From Klebsiella pneumoniae (GTDB lineage Bacteria > Pseudomonadota > Gammaproteobacteria > Eutrophobiales > Eutrophobiaceae): a stretch of 64,000 nt of DNA. How positions within the stretch are numbered: the stretch's first letter is position 1; each line of letters opens with the position of its first letter. The DNA lies in NCBI GenBank assembly GCA_945878555.1, contig CAMDWI010000006.1:62001-126000 (forward strand), in the 5' to 3' direction. The notes beneath the pieces are model-generated. The model saw nothing but the letters and a program-made list of their open reading frames with translations, ran no database searches and was not told where the DNA came from. The position numbers and the translations under genes are program-made. Below, piece by piece: positions 25,380 through 35,413 of this stretch.

Positions 25380-25703
25380 ATGATTAATAATTTTGTTGCA
25401 ATGATAGTCCGGGGAACATTAATTTGCGTGCTTGCAGGCGGAATGTCCGTTTCAAGCGCAGCAGATGATATGGGATTGCTGGCCCAGAACGAGCAAACAG
25501 CTCCGGAGAGGGTTGAGCCCGCACCCGCGCCAGGGACTCTGATTCTGCCTGGTGAGCAGCAAGACAAGGACTCTGCGGGCAAGAAGTGTATGACAGTATG
25601 TGCGCAGTGGGGAGAAGAATGTAACTATATTAACCGGGGATCTGCCGGGACAACGCGCAGTTGCCGTCGTACTTGTCAGCAGTATACCGAGGAATGTTTT
25701 TAA
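25380..25703 (+). CDS. small secreted Cys-rich protein
   Basis: A 107-residue protein from the ATG at 25380, giving a signal peptide of about 29 residues (MIVRGTLICVLAGG, cut near VSSAAD). The mature part has a Pro/Glu-rich linker and a C-terminal domain with six Cys (KKCMTVCAQWGEEC, SCRRTCQQYTEECF), likely three disulfides. The Cys spacing is CxxxC-x6-C then CxxxC-x5-C, two similar halves. Not a recognised family. Confidence 0.7.
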   Translation: MINNFVAMIVRGTLICVLAGGMSVSSAADDMGLLAQNEQTAPERVEPAPAPGTLILPGEQQDKDSAGKKCMTVCAQWGEECNYINRGSAGTTRSCRRTCQQYTEECF

Positions 25704-25818
25704 TCCAGGATAATACCGCTTCAGTTCGAAAGGCTATTTCTGCTGGTTCAATCCCGTTATTTCCGTATACAAATCTGATCGTTCGTCTGGACTTTAGTCA
25801 ATTATCTTCAGATAGTGG

Positions 25819-25846
25819 TTGTTGTTTGCGCCCGCCTTTGTAAAAT
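25819..25846 (+). promoter_or_regulatory. promoter of tRNA-Leu
   Basis: TTGTTG and TAAAAT with a 16-base spacer; the expected start near 25853 lies 20 bases before the tRNA. Transcription could continue into tig, 49 bases past the tRNA. Confidence 0.5.
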
Positions 25847-25869
25847 GACCGGTTTTTAGTCGTCTGACC

Positions 25870-25957
<88 letters not shown>

Positions 25958-26006
25958 TCAGTAACATTTTGTAATATATAATTATTTTTTAAAAGGAAGC
26001 CAATCC

Positions 26007-27344
26007 ATGCAGGTATCAGTCGAGTCTACCGGTAGCTTGAAAAGGGAAATGAAGGTTAATGTTCCTGAAGAACGAATATCAGGTGAGGTGTTAAATCGCC
26101 TCAAATCCATGTCAAAAACGACCAAACTGGCCGGTTTCAGACAAGGAAAGGTTCCTTTCAAGGTCATTGAAAGCCGTTACGGCAAACAGGTACGGATGGA
26201 AGTGATTGGTGAGGTTGTTCAGGCCACATTTTATGAGGCCGTCCGTCAGCAGAATCTCAAACCTGCCAACCGACCCGCTATCAATACGCTGGATACGGAT
26301 CAAAGTACTGGTCTGAGCTATACCGCCATATTCGAAGTGATGCCTGAAATCAGTCTGGCACCCGTAGACAATATTGATGTGGAGAAGGCCGTATGCACAA
26401 TTAATGATGCCGACTACCTGAAGATGGTTGATGTCCTTCGCAAACAACGGCAGACACTTCAGGAAGTTGACCGCGCCTCCCGCACAGGTGACACGATCGA
26501 AGTGGACTTCACCGGTAAGATGGACGGTGAGCAGTTCGAAGGTGGTACAGCAACCGACTTCCGTCTGGAGCTCGGTGCAGGGCGATTTATTGCCGGGTTC
26601 GAGGATGGGCTGACTGGAAAGACGGCTGGCGCTGATGTGATTCTGGATCTGAAATTTCCGGATGAATACCAGAATGAAAAACTGGCCGGTAAACCGGTCC
26701 AGTTTGAGGTAAAGATCAAGAAGGTGCTGGAACCGGTATTACCGGAATTAAACGAGGAGTTTTTCAAAAACTTCGGTATCAAGGATGGCACGGCTGAGGC
26801 ATTTGAAAAGGAAGTCCGGGAGCATATGGCGAGAGAGAGTGAGATTGCCGTTCGCAATCGCTTGCGAGATAACGTTATGAACGCACTACATGCGGCCCAT
26901 ACCGTGGAGTTACCCGAGTCTCTGGTTTACGAGGAAGCACACCGGCTCTATCATCAATATATAGACAGGCTGAAGTCCTATGGTATTACCCCTCCCAGGA
27001 CCGAGCAGGATGATAACCATAATCATGACCTGTCGATGTTTGGTGAGTCGGCCAGGAAACGGGTCGCCTTGCAGCTGATTGTGATGGAAATGATACGAGC
27101 CAGAGACCTGAAGGCGGATCCCTCCAAGGTCAGGGCCGTGATAGAGAAGAATGCAGCCAATTATGAAGACCCGGCGTCAGTAATTAACTGGTACTATAGC
27201 GACAGACAACGACTTTCTGATGTCGAGGCGGTCGTGCTGGAAGATGAACTGATAGACTGGGTTTGTAAAAACGCCCGGGTAAATCAGGTAAATGTCGCAT
27301 TTGACGAGTTAATGAATAAAGGGCAGACTGACACGAATCAGTAG
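26007..27344 (+). CDS. tig: trigger factor, ribosome-associated chaperone
   Basis: A 445-residue protein with the three-domain plan. The N-terminal ribosome-binding domain (about 1-115) carries the GFRQGKVP signature near residue 47. An FKBP-like isomerase domain spans about 150-245 ([36 protein letters not shown]). The helical C-terminal domain binds nascent chains. It has an AAAAGGAAG ribosome site. It heads the tig-clpP-clpX-lon order conserved in gammaproteobacteria; the gap before clpP is short. Confidence 0.96.
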   Translation: MQVSVESTGSLKREMKVNVPEERISGEVLNRLKSMSKTTKLAGFRQGKVPFKVIESRYGKQVRMEVIGEVVQATFYEAVRQQNLKPANRPAINTLDTDQSTGLSYTAIFEVMPEISLAPVDNIDVEKAVCTINDADYLKMVDVLRKQRQTLQEVDRASRTGDTIEVDFTGKMDGEQFEGGTATDFRLELGAGRFIAGFEDGLTGKTAGADVILDLKFPDEYQNEKLAGKPVQFEVKIKKVLEPVLPELNEEFFKNFGIKDGTAEAFEKEVREHMARESEIAVRNRLRDNVMNALHAAHTVELPESLVYEEAHRLYHQYIDRLKSYGITPPRTEQDDNHNHDLSMFGESARKRVALQLIVMEMIRARDLKADPSKVRAVIEKNAANYEDPASVINWYYSDRQRLSDVEAVVLEDELIDWVCKNARVNQVNVAFDELMNKGQTDTNQ

Positions 27345-27373
27345 TCTTGCAACAGGAATATCTGAAAAATACT

Positions 27374-28021
27374 ATGAATAACAATGAGATAAAGGCTTTA
27401 AATCTGGTGCCTATGGTGGTCGAGCAGACCTCCCGCGGAGAGAGGGCCTATGACATCTACTCGCGCCTGCTAAAAGAGCGGGTAGTATTTCTGGTTGGTC
27501 CTGTCGAGGATAATGTCGCCAACGTGATCGTTGCCCAGTTATTATTTCTGGAATCGGAAAATCCGGACAAGGACATACACCTGTATATCAACTCCCCTGG
27601 CGGGTCAGTTTCGGCGGGACTGGCGATATACGATACCATGCAGTTTATCAAACCGGACGTCAGCACTATGTGCGTGGGTCAGGCGGCCAGTATGGGCGCA
27701 TTACTGCTGGCAGGTGGGGCAAAAAACAAGCGTTTCTGTCTGCCACATTCCCGCGTCATGATACATCAACCACTGGGCGGATATCAGGGACAGGCGACGG
27801 ACATTGATATCCATGCACGTGAAATCCTCAAGGTCAGGGAACAGCTGAATAAAATCATGTCATTGCATACCGGCAAGCCGATTGAGTTGATACAGCAGGA
27901 CACCGAGAGAGACCGGTTCATGAGCAGTCTTGAAGCTAAAGAATACGGCCTGATAGACGATGTATTATCCGAGAGAAAAAATCTCGGGGACGTAACGACA
28001 GGCAACAATAAACAGGTCTGA
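27374..28021 (+). CDS. clpP: ATP-dependent Clp protease proteolytic subunit
   Basis: A 215-residue serine peptidase with triad Ser106 (GQAASMGAL), His131 (MIHQPLGG) and Asp180. The start at the ATG at 27374 gives the normal short propeptide; a TTG at 27347 is in frame but unlikely. It forms a double heptamer capped by ClpX. It lies 29 bases after tig and 51 bases before clpX, the usual co-transcribed pair. Confidence 0.96.
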   Translation: MNNNEIKALNLVPMVVEQTSRGERAYDIYSRLLKERVVFLVGPVEDNVANVIVAQLLFLESENPDKDIHLYINSPGGSVSAGLAIYDTMQFIKPDVSTMCVGQAASMGALLLAGGAKNKRFCLPHSRVMIHQPLGGYQGQATDIDIHAREILKVREQLNKIMSLHTGKPIELIQQDTERDRFMSSLEAKEYGLIDDVLSERKNLGDVTTGNNKQV

Positions 28022-28072
28022 ACAGCATCGGGGCGGGGATAAAGTAATCCACATCTTGATAGGGGTGTATAT

Positions 28073-29353
28073 ATGAGTGACAACAAGCACGGCAAAAGTG
28101 GAGAAAACGACCGGCTTCTATACTGCTCTTTCTGCGGAAAGAGCCAGCATGAAGTCAGGAAACTCATTGCCGGCCCTTCAGTTTTTATCTGCGATGAGTG
28201 TGTGGAGCTTTGCAATGACATCATCCGTGAAGAAATCCAGGAGAAGGCGGTGGCAGGCGCGGGTAGCAGCTTGCCCACACCGCGTGAAATCAAGAAAATC
28301 CTGGACGAATATGTAATCGGTCAGGAACAGGCAAAAAAGATACTGGCAGTTGCGGTTTACAATCATTACAAGCGACTTGAACAGGGCATCAAAAAGACAG
28401 AGGTTGAGCTGGCCAAGAGTAATGTTTTGCTGATAGGCCCGACCGGCAGTGGTAAAACATTGCTGGCAGAGACGCTGGCCAGGTTGTTGAATGTGCCATT
28501 CACCATCGCCGATGCCACTACCCTGACTGAAGCGGGTTATGTTGGAGAAGACGTCGAGAATATCATTCAGAAGCTGCTGCAGAAGTGTGATTACGATGTG
28601 GAAAAGGCGCAGACCGGTATCGTTTATATAGACGAAATCGATAAAATCTCGCGCAAGTCCGATAATCCCTCGATTACGCGTGATGTTTCCGGTGAAGGTG
28701 TACAGCAGGCTTTGCTGAAGCTGATAGAAGGTACCATAGCATCCGTACCACCGCAGGGCGGTCGTAAACATCCACAGCAGGAGTTCCTGCAGGTAAATAC
28801 CGCCAACATTCTGTTTATCTGTGGCGGTGCATTTTCAGGCCTGGAAAAAATCATTCGCGAACGTTCAGAAAAAGGCGGAATCGGATTTTCTGCTGAAGTC
28901 AAAAGCAAGGACGACAAGAAGAGTATGAGTGAGCTCATTCGCGTGGTCGAGCCGGAAGATTTGATCAAGTATGGGCTGATACCCGAGTTTGTCGGCCGCC
29001 TGCCTGTGCTGGCAACCCTGGATGAACTGGATGAACTACAGCTCGTCAAGATCCTGGTCGAACCGAAGAATGCTATTACCAAACAGTATTCAAGATTGTT
29101 CGAGATGGAAGGCTGTGACATCGAGTTTCGTGAAGATGCCTTGCGTATGATTGCGCGTAAATCAATGGAAAGAAAGACAGGGGCCCGGGGCCTGCGTTCC
29201 ATACTGGAAAGTGTACTGCTGGATACCATGTATGATTTGCCATCACTCGACAATGTTACCAAGGTTGTGATAGACGAAGGAGTTATAAAGGGTGAGTCCA
29301 AACCCATAATGATCTACGAACGGCCTGAAATCTCGAAGGCCGCCGCTGACTAG
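28073..29353 (+). CDS. clpX: ClpX unfoldase ATPase subunit
   Basis: A 426-residue AAA+ protein. The N-terminal C4 zinc finger is CSFC...CDEC (residues about 16-41). It has Walker A GPTGSGKT, Walker B VYIDEID, sensor regions and the GFSAEVKSK loop. It recognises substrates such as ssrA-tagged proteins and feeds ClpP. An AGGGGT ribosome-site region precedes it. Confidence 0.97.
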   Translation: MSDNKHGKSGENDRLLYCSFCGKSQHEVRKLIAGPSVFICDECVELCNDIIREEIQEKAVAGAGSSLPTPREIKKILDEYVIGQEQAKKILAVAVYNHYKRLEQGIKKTEVELAKSNVLLIGPTGSGKTLLAETLARLLNVPFTIADATTLTEAGYVGEDVENIIQKLLQKCDYDVEKAQTGIVYIDEIDKISRKSDNPSITRDVSGEGVQQALLKLIEGTIASVPPQGGRKHPQQEFLQVNTANILFICGGAFSGLEKIIRERSEKGGIGFSAEVKSKDDKKSMSELIRVVEPEDLIKYGLIPEFVGRLPVLATLDELDELQLVKILVEPKNAITKQYSRLFEMEGCDIEFREDALRMIARKSMERKTGARGLRSILESVLLDTMYDLPSLDNVTKVVIDEGVIKGESKPIMIYERPEISKAAAD

Positions 29354-29362
29354 TCGGTGGTA

Positions 29363-29408
29363 TGGCACGGGTCCATCGGAAACCACGATGGACCCTTGAA
29401 ATGTGCCA
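29363..29408 (+). terminator. hairpin between clpX and lon
   Basis: A 10-bp perfect stem (GGGTCCATCG with CGATGGACCC, seven-base loop) at 29369-29395. It is nested in an outer TGGCAC/GTGCCA pair (29363-29368, 29403-29408). There is no T tract, so it is either an imperfect terminator or an mRNA 3' end or processing hairpin for clpX. Its right arm abuts the sigma-32 -35 box. Confidence 0.5.
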
Positions 29409-29423
29409 TTGCTATCTCCATGT
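29395..29423 (+). promoter_or_regulatory. sigma-32 (heat-shock) promoter of lon
   Basis: CTTGAAA, then a 14-base spacer, then CTCCATGT. The first box matches the RpoH consensus completely and the second differs at one base from CCCCATNT. It lies 35 bases before the lon ATG. Lon is a classic RpoH target, so the match is meaningful. Confidence 0.8.
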
Positions 29424-29457
29424 AACAAGTCCGTAACCAGAATTTTGTCGAGATAAC

Positions 29458-31884
29458 ATGAAAGAAATAGCTGAAACATCCTCGTCGGTTTATCCGGTCT
29501 TGCCATTACGTGATGTAGTGGTTTACCCGCACATGGTCATTCCCTTGTTTGTAGGCAGAGGCAAGTCAATCAAGGCGCTGGAAATGGCGATGGAAGGCAA
29601 CAAGCAGATACTGCTTGTTGCCCAAAAAAGCGCGGTTGAAGATGATCCCCATGTTGATGAAATCTATCCGGTAGGTACGCTGTCAAACATTCTGCAGCTT
29701 TTGAAATTACCTGACGGAACCATAAAGGTGCTGGTAGAAGGTTCTGTACGTGCCCGAATCACTGAATTTACCGATACAGACAAGGTATTTACTGCATCAG
29801 TCGAGGTTATCCAGCAGTCCGAATCAGAACAGCGTGAACTGGATGTGCTGGGCAGGTCAGCGATGCACCAGTTTGAGCAATATATCAAGCTGAACAAGAA
29901 GGTCCCGCCTGAAATACTGTCATCTGTTGCCGGGATCGACGAGCCCAGCAGACTTGCCGATACAATCGCTGCTCATATGTCGATACGCATCGATGAAAAG
30001 CAGAAGGTTCTGGAACTGGTCGACGTTGCGCAACGGCTTGAACACCTGATCCATTTGATGGAGTCTGAAATAGACCTGTTGCAGGTCGAGAAAAGGATAC
30101 GCGGTCGGGTAAAGTCGCAGATGGAGAAAAGCCAGCGCGAGTATTACCTGAATGAGCAGATGAAGGCCATCCAGAAAGAGCTCGGCGACCTTGATGATGT
30201 CCCCAATGAAATCGAGGACCTGGCTCAGAAGATAGAAAACTCCGGTATGCCGAAAGATGTAAAGCAGAAGGCTACCTCGGAACTGAACAAGCTGAAGATG
30301 ATGTCACCGATGTCAGCCGAGGCTACAGTGGTACGTAATTATGTCGATTGGCTGGTTAATGTGCCGTGGAAGAAGAAGACCAAAATTATCAGGGATATCA
30401 AGAAGGCCGAGCAGGTTCTGAATGAAGATCATTATGGTCTGGACAAGGTCAAGGACCGGATTCTGGAGTATCTCGCTGTACAGCAGCGGGTGAAGAAAAT
30501 GAAAGGACCAATCCTGTGTCTGGTCGGTCCTCCTGGCGTTGGCAAAACCTCGCTTGGAAAGTCAATCGCACGAGCGACCAACCGGGAGTTTATCCGTATC
30601 TCGCTCGGCGGTGTGCGTGATGAGGCCGAGATCAGGGGTCATCGCCGCACCTATATCGGCTCGATGCCTGGCAAGATTATCCAGAGTATTTCCAAGGTGG
30701 GTACCCGCAATCCGCTTATATTGCTGGATGAAGTAGACAAGATGGCGATGGATTTTCGCGGTGACCCGGCCTCAGCCCTGCTTGAAGTGCTCGATCCTGA
30801 ACAAAACAATTCTTTTAATGATCATTATCTGGAGGTTGATTACGACCTTTCCGAGGTGATGTTCGTTACTACGGCCAATAGCCTTAACATACCTCCAGCC
30901 TTACTGGATCGTATGGAAGTGATCCGTCTTTCCGGCTATACAGAAGATGAAAAGGTCAATATCGCACGCAAGTATCTGATCCCGAAACAGATAGAACGTA
31001 ACGGTCTGAAGGCCAGTGAAATCTCGGTTAATGAAGGTGCTATCCGGGACATCATCCGTTATTACACCCGTGAGGCCGGCGTTCGTAACCTGGAAAGACA
31101 GATAGCGAATATATGCCGTAAGGTAGTCAAGCAGCTACTCAACCGTCCGGAGAGTGGCAGCATGGCCATCAGTCCGAAACAACTGGAGAAGATGCTGGGA
31201 GTAAAGCGTTACCGGTTTGGACGTGCTGAGGACGAGGACAGGGTAGGGCAGGTGACAGGTCTCGCCTGGACCGAGGTTGGTGGCGATCTGTTGACCATAG
31301 AGGCAGCGATAGTACCGGGCAAGGGTAAGGCAACGCGTACCGGCAAGCTGGGTGAGGTAATGCAGGAATCCATTGAGGCGGCGATGACAGTTGTCAGAAG
31401 CCGGAGTGAAGTGCTGGGTATAAACCCGAAGTTCTACCGTGAGAAGGATTTTCATATACATGTTCCCGAGGGTGCAACGCCGAAAGATGGACCCAGTGCA
31501 GGTGTTGGTATGTGCACTGCGCTTGTCTCTGCGCTGACAGGTATACCTGTGCGCTCCAGCGTGGCGATGACAGGTGAAATTACACTTCGGGGAGAGGTAT
31601 TGCCGATCGGTGGTCTGAAGGAGAAATTGCTGGCTGCCCTGCGTGGCGGTATCAAGACGGTGATCATCCCGCTGGAAAATGAACCTGAGCTGGTAGAGAT
31701 TCCCAAGAACATTAAACAGAATCTCGATATACGTCCGGTTAGATGGATAGACGAAGTACTGGAAATAGCATTGCAACATATGCCGCAACCGCTTACGGGT
31801 GTTGAAGAAACGCCCGCCGACATCATCGCCAAGGATGATGCTGATCCTGATGAAGCTGTCAAGGATGTGATAAGGGCTCACTAG
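29458..31884 (+). CDS. lon: ATP-dependent protease Lon
   Basis: An 808-residue LonA protease, family length about 784-810. It has an N-terminal substrate domain (YPVLPLRDVVVYPHMVIPLF), coiled coil, AAA+ module with Walker A GPPGVGKT, and C-terminal peptidase with the Ser680 (DGPSAGVG) and Lys723 (GGLKEKLL) dyad. It degrades misfolded and regulatory proteins. Sigma-32 control is seen in the promoter. hupB follows after about 180 bases. Confidence 0.98.
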   Translation: MKEIAETSSSVYPVLPLRDVVVYPHMVIPLFVGRGKSIKALEMAMEGNKQILLVAQKSAVEDDPHVDEIYPVGTLSNILQLLKLPDGTIKVLVEGSVRARITEFTDTDKVFTASVEVIQQSESEQRELDVLGRSAMHQFEQYIKLNKKVPPEILSSVAGIDEPSRLADTIAAHMSIRIDEKQKVLELVDVAQRLEHLIHLMESEIDLLQVEKRIRGRVKSQMEKSQREYYLNEQMKAIQKELGDLDDVPNEIEDLAQKIENSGMPKDVKQKATSELNKLKMMSPMSAEATVVRNYVDWLVNVPWKKKTKIIRDIKKAEQVLNEDHYGLDKVKDRILEYLAVQQRVKKMKGPILCLVGPPGVGKTSLGKSIARATNREFIRISLGGVRDEAEIRGHRRTYIGSMPGKIIQSISKVGTRNPLILLDEVDKMAMDFRGDPASALLEVLDPEQNNSFNDHYLEVDYDLSEVMFVTTANSLNIPPALLDRMEVIRLSGYTEDEKVNIARKYLIPKQIERNGLKASEISVNEGAIRDIIRYYTREAGVRNLERQIANICRKVVKQLLNRPESGSMAISPKQLEKMLGVKRYRFGRAEDEDRVGQVTGLAWTEVGGDLLTIEAAIVPGKGKATRTGKLGEVMQESIEAAMTVVRSRSEVLGINPKFYREKDFHIHVPEGATPKDGPSAGVGMCTALVSALTGIPVRSSVAMTGEITLRGEVLPIGGLKEKLLAALRGGIKTVIIPLENEPELVEIPKNIKQNLDIRPVRWIDEVLEIALQHMPQPLTGVEETPADIIAKDDADPDEAVKDVIRAH

Positions 31885-31897
31885 GATCATTTTTGTT

Positions 31898-31977
31898 TTG
31901 ACGTGTAAAGAGTGCTTGACGGTATTATTTTTTCAAAATTCTGATCAGTTTGCTTGACGTGATTAAGAGCGCTTGAT
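31898..31977 (+). repeat. duplicated promoter-like repeat upstream of hupB
   Basis: Two copies of a 23-24 base unit, TTGACGTG(A)TAAAGAG(T/C)GCTTGA, at 31898-31920 and 31954-31977, 56 bases apart. Each begins with a TTGACG -35 hexamer. Copy 2 has a perfect 17-base spacing to TATAAA. Confidence 0.75.
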
Positions 31978-31982
31978 ATAAA
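31954..31982 (+). promoter_or_regulatory. sigma-70 promoter of hupB
   Basis: TTGACG and TATAAA separated by 17 bases; expected start near 31989, 80 bases upstream of the hupB ATG. It probably also supplies the downstream tRNAs. Confidence 0.7.
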
Positions 31983-32068
31983 GATTGAACTGAAGTTTCT
32001 ATTCTGAAAAATTTCACAATACCAATTACAATAATCTTCCGCGTGAAGAATCATGAGGTTTGAATGTT

Positions 32069-32341
32069 ATGAATAAAGCTGAGTTGATTGACGTTGTTGC
32101 TGACAACGCAGACCTGTCAAAAGCCGCTGCCGGCAGAGCACTGGATAGCGTTATCACTGCAATTACCAAGGCACTGAAAAAAGGGGACACAGTGACGCTG
32201 GTAGGATTCGGTACGTTCTCGGTTCGTAAGAGAAGTGCTAGGATAGGCCGTAACCCGAGAACAGGTGAAGCGATCAAGATTAAAGCTTCCAAGGCTCCCG
32301 GGTTCAAGCCTGGAAAAGCGCTCAAGGATGCAATAAACTAA
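32069..32341 (+). CDS. hupB: DNA-binding protein HU (beta type)
   Basis: A 90-residue HU protein, start at the ATG with GAGG upstream (TTG at 32060 is rejected). It has [11 protein letters not shown], the helical dimer core, and the DNA-arm segment [27 protein letters not shown]. It bends and compacts DNA. The order lon-hupB-ppiD is conserved; here two tRNA genes follow 12 bases after the stop. Confidence 0.97.
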   Translation: MNKAELIDVVADNADLSKAAAGRALDSVITAITKALKKGDTVTLVGFGTFSVRKRSARIGRNPRTGEAIKIKASKAPGFKPGKALKDAIN

Positions 32342-32353
32342 CCTGCTATCCTT

Positions 32354-32429
32354 GGGTGCTTAGCTCAGCTGGTAGAGCGTCGCCCTTACAAGGCGAATGT
32401 CGGGGGTTCGATCCCCTCAGCACCCACCA
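32354..32429 (+). tRNA. tRNA-Val (TAC)
   Basis: A 76-base cloverleaf with CCA. The acceptor GGGTGCT pairs with AGCACCC, and the anticodon loop CTTACAA gives anticodon TAC. It begins only 12 bases after the hupB stop, so it must be processed from the hupB transcript or a promoter within hupB. Confidence 0.97.
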
Positions 32430-32435
32430 AACTCC

Positions 32436-32512
32436 GGAGTGGTAGTTCAGTTGGTTAGAATACCGGCCTGTCACGCCGGGGGTCGCGGGTTCGAGCCCCG
32501 TCCACTCCGCCA
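32436..32512 (+). tRNA. tRNA-Asp (GTC)
   Basis: A 77-base cloverleaf with CCA. The acceptor GGAGTGG pairs with CCACTCC, and the anticodon loop CTGTCAC gives anticodon GTC. It lies six bases after tRNA-Val. Confidence 0.97.
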
Positions 32513-32523
32513 GAAATGAACAG

Positions 32524-32558
32524 CGGGCGTAGCCTTTAAGGGTTACGCCCGTTTTGTT
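32524..32558 (+). terminator. Rho-independent terminator after tRNA-Asp
   Basis: An 11-bp stem (CGGGCGTAGCC with GGTTACGCCCG, one G-T pair) with a short loop and a TTTTGTTTG tail. It ends the hupB-tRNA transcript before ppiD. Confidence 0.8.
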
Positions 32559-32588
32559 TGATACAAGGAAACTTGTTAGAATAAAAAC

Positions 32589-34472
32589 ATGCTGCAATCA
32601 ATCCGAAACGTGGTCACCGGCTGGGTGGCCGTAATAATATTTGTCCTCCTGATCATTCCGTTTGCTTTCTGGGGGATAGATTCCTATTTCAATGTCAGTG
32701 CCATTAACGCCGCCAGCGTAAATGGAACGGATGTTTCCCTTGCGGAGTATCAACGAACGTTCCAGAACGTACGGCAGCAATGGCAAAACGTCAGTCCATC
32801 AATGGCTGAACAACCTGAATTTATAAAACAGCAGACACTGGACAGTCTGGTAGACAGAATGTTACTGGCGGAGCTGAAGGATGAGCTGGGCTTCCGTGTG
32901 AACGATACCCAGGTCAGAATTACCATTAATGAGATCCCCTCCTTCCGCACACCGGAAGGTTTCAATAGCGTTGCCTACCAGACTTTTCTGCAGTCCCAGG
33001 GTTATACACCTGCCAGGTTTGAAGCAGAGGTCCGGGAAGACATGACCTTGCAGCAAATCCAGGCCGGTCTGATCCAGACGGTTATCGTACCAAAGGCCGA
33101 GGCATTGAAGCTCGCCGCTCTGCAAGGCCAGTCCCGCGACTTTCGTTATGCCGTGATATCCCATGATAATCTGGCACAAGGCATGGAAGTGACAGATTCG
33201 GAAGTCCAGGATTATTACCAGAAAAATGAACAACAGTTCATGCGCGCGGAAGAGGCAAAAATAGCCTATATCCATCTATCTTCTACTGATCTGGCGCAAG
33301 CAGTTGCTGTAGATGAAGAGGCATTAAAGACCTATTTTGAAGCCTCCAGACAGAATTACAGCGTGGCTGAACGCAGGAAAGTCAGGCAGGTACTGGTTTA
33401 TGCCGAGGGAGATGACAAGCAGCGGGCCGAAGCACTATCTAAGGAAATACACACACAACTGACCTCCGGCACGAGCTTCGATGCAGTCAAGGAAAGTTAT
33501 GCCAATAATACCGAAGTAACAGTTGAAGTCAGTGACTTCGGTTTTATCAATCAGGGGGTGCTGGATACAGCCGTTGATGAGCAGGTATTTGCACTGGAAA
33601 AGGGCGCGATCAGCGAACCTATATTGACCGAATATGGATACCAGATCCTGACAGTAGATGATATTACCGGTGGCACCAGTGCCGAATTAGTCGACGTCCG
33701 TGCGGATGTTGAGCTGGATTACCGAAAGGAACAGGCACAAAAGCAGTTTTTTGAGATGTACGACGAGCTTGCTGTGCTGACGTATGAACATCCGGATACG
33801 CTGGATGTGGCCTCGGAAACTCTGGGTTTACCAATCAAGGAAAGTGGTGTCATTACGCGAGATAGCGCAAGTGAAACGCTGCTGAATGACCCGCGTGTAC
33901 TGACGGCGGTGTTTAGCGAAGATGTGCTCACAACGCGCAACAACAGCGATTTAATCGAAATTGCACAGGATCAGGTAGTCGTCGTGCGTGTGGTTGACTA
34001 TCAGGCCGCACAGAAAAAGCCGCTGGAAGAGGTTCGTAATGAGGTTATAGCGAGCCTGAAGGCCGAGAAGGCCTCTGCCAGGGCCCAGACACTGGGTGAG
34101 GAAATAAGGCAGAAGCTGGCGCAGGACGGGGCAGCAGAAGCGTTGGCGACCGAATATAACATCCTGTGGATCAACCAGATCGGAATCAAACGGGACAATA
34201 CCGGGCTTGATAGCGACATCCTGCAGGCTGTGTTCAAGACCGGCAAGCCTTCAGGGAGCCCGGTGATCGACGGTGTTGCAATGACCAACGGTGATTACGC
34301 CGTCCTGCTTGTTGATGCAGTCCAGGACGTGGCCTCAGATACGCTGACAGACGCAGCGGTTGAGCCGGTCACCAGCTATCTGCGTCAGTCCATCGCCTCT
34401 CGCAGTCTGGCACTGATAGTGGAAGACCTGCGCAAACGGGCGGACATCCAGATCTTTGATACCAATCTCTGA
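32589..34472 (+). CDS. ppiD: periplasmic folding factor PpiD (SurA_N/rotamase)
   Basis: A 627-residue inner-membrane-anchored chaperone. One membrane helix (residues about 11-35) follows a short cytoplasmic N-terminus. A SurA-N-like helical domain (about 40-190), a parvulin-type PpiC domain (about 265-360) and a long helical C-terminal part follow. It helps outer-membrane and secreted proteins leave the Sec translocon. Length matches the family (about 620). It stands alone after the terminator. Confidence 0.94.
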   Translation: MLQSIRNVVTGWVAVIIFVLLIIPFAFWGIDSYFNVSAINAASVNGTDVSLAEYQRTFQNVRQQWQNVSPSMAEQPEFIKQQTLDSLVDRMLLAELKDELGFRVNDTQVRITINEIPSFRTPEGFNSVAYQTFLQSQGYTPARFEAEVREDMTLQQIQAGLIQTVIVPKAEALKLAALQGQSRDFRYAVISHDNLAQGMEVTDSEVQDYYQKNEQQFMRAEEAKIAYIHLSSTDLAQAVAVDEEALKTYFEASRQNYSVAERRKVRQVLVYAEGDDKQRAEALSKEIHTQLTSGTSFDAVKESYANNTEVTVEVSDFGFINQGVLDTAVDEQVFALEKGAISEPILTEYGYQILTVDDITGGTSAELVDVRADVELDYRKEQAQKQFFEMYDELAVLTYEHPDTLDVASETLGLPIKESGVITRDSASETLLNDPRVLTAVFSEDVLTTRNNSDLIEIAQDQVVVVRVVDYQAAQKKPLEEVRNEVIASLKAEKASARAQTLGEEIRQKLAQDGAAEALATEYNILWINQIGIKRDNTGLDSDILQAVFKTGKPSGSPVIDGVAMTNGDYAVLLVDAVQDVASDTLTDAAVEPVTSYLRQSIASRSLALIVEDLRKRADIQIFDTNL

Positions 34473-34500
34473 TTTAATCCGTTACTGAATAGAAATAAAA

Positions 34501-34528
34501 AAACCGGCCTTCATGGCCGGTTTTTTTT
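34501..34528. terminator. bidirectional terminator between ppiD and fabI
   Basis: A perfect 9-bp stem (AAACCGGCC with GGCCGGTTT), five-base loop TTCAT, T8 tail on the plus strand and an A run on the other side. It serves the two convergent genes ppiD and fabI. The T tail overlaps the fabI stop codon. Confidence 0.9.
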
Positions 34529-35303
34529 ATGCAGAACCGACGATGTTGTAGCCGCAATCCACATAGGTGATCTCGCCGGTCACGGCGGAGGCCAGATCGG
34601 AACACAGGAATGCCGCGACGTTTCCGACTTCATCAATAGTGACATTCCTTCTTAACGGGGCATGTTGCTCTACCTGTGAGAGGAAGCCTTTCAATCCCTT
34701 GATACCAGACGCGGCCAGAGTACGTATCGGCCCGGCAGACACGGCGTTGACACGTATACCCTCCGGTCCTAGCCCGGCAGCCATGTATCGGACATTCGCC
34801 TCCAGACTGGCCTTGGCCACACCCATCACATTGTAATTGGGCATAGCCACGACGGCACCAATGTATGACAAGGTCAACATCGCCGCCTTGCGTCCCTGCA
34901 TAATCGGTCGTGCCGCCTTGGCGAGTGCTGCAAAGCTGTATGAGCTGATATCGTGTGCCATCAGAAAACCTTCGCGGTTCAGATTGTCCAGATAACTGCC
35001 TTCGAGCATTTCACGCGGGGCAAAGGCCGCAGAATGTACCAGAATATCCAGTCCGCCCCAGACCGATCCAAGATGCTGGATAACATTGGCAATCTGCGCA
35101 TCATCGGTCAGTTCACAGGGCAAGGTTATTGTCGAGCCGAGTTCTGCGGCGAATGTTTCCACCCGTTCCTTTAACTTGTCATTCTGGTAGGTAAATGCCA
35201 GTTCAGCACCTTCCCTGTGCATGGCCTGGGCGATGCCCCAGGCGATGGAGCGATTGCTGGCAACACCGGTAATCAGTGCGCGTTTACCCTGTAACATACC
35301 CAT
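34527..35303 (-). CDS. fabI: enoyl-[acyl-carrier-protein] reductase (NADH) FabI
   Basis: A 258-residue SDR enzyme with [13 protein letters not shown] at the nucleotide site and catalytic Tyr157-x6-Lys164 (NYNVMGVAK), plus the FabI-specific Tyr147 in TLSYIGA. It catalyses the last reduction of fatty acid elongation. It sits next to transporter genes without functional linkage; it is likely monocistronic, with 110 bases to the next gene. Confidence 0.96.
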   Translation of the reverse strand: MGMLQGKRALITGVASNRSIAWGIAQAMHREGAELAFTYQNDKLKERVETFAAELGSTITLPCELTDDAQIANVIQHLGSVWGGLDILVHSAAFAPREMLEGSYLDNLNREGFLMAHDISSYSFAALAKAARPIMQGRKAAMLTLSYIGAVVAMPNYNVMGVAKASLEANVRYMAAGLGPEGIRVNAVSAGPIRTLAASGIKGLKGFLSQVEQHAPLRRNVTIDEVGNVAAFLCSDLASAVTGEITYVDCGYNIVGSA

Positions 35304-35413
35304 ATAGTGTCCCCTGTTGTTAGTATCGTGCCCGCTTCCATATTGCAGCCAACGTTAAGGTGTTAATCAGGCCGCTATTCTGCCACGCTGACAGGTAAAA
35401 ACAAACCGCTGCT

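Noticed and set aside
32346-32597. Minus-strand 83-residue frame over tRNA-Val and tRNA-Asp
   Set aside because: It is antisense to two tRNAs and a terminator, so a chance frame.
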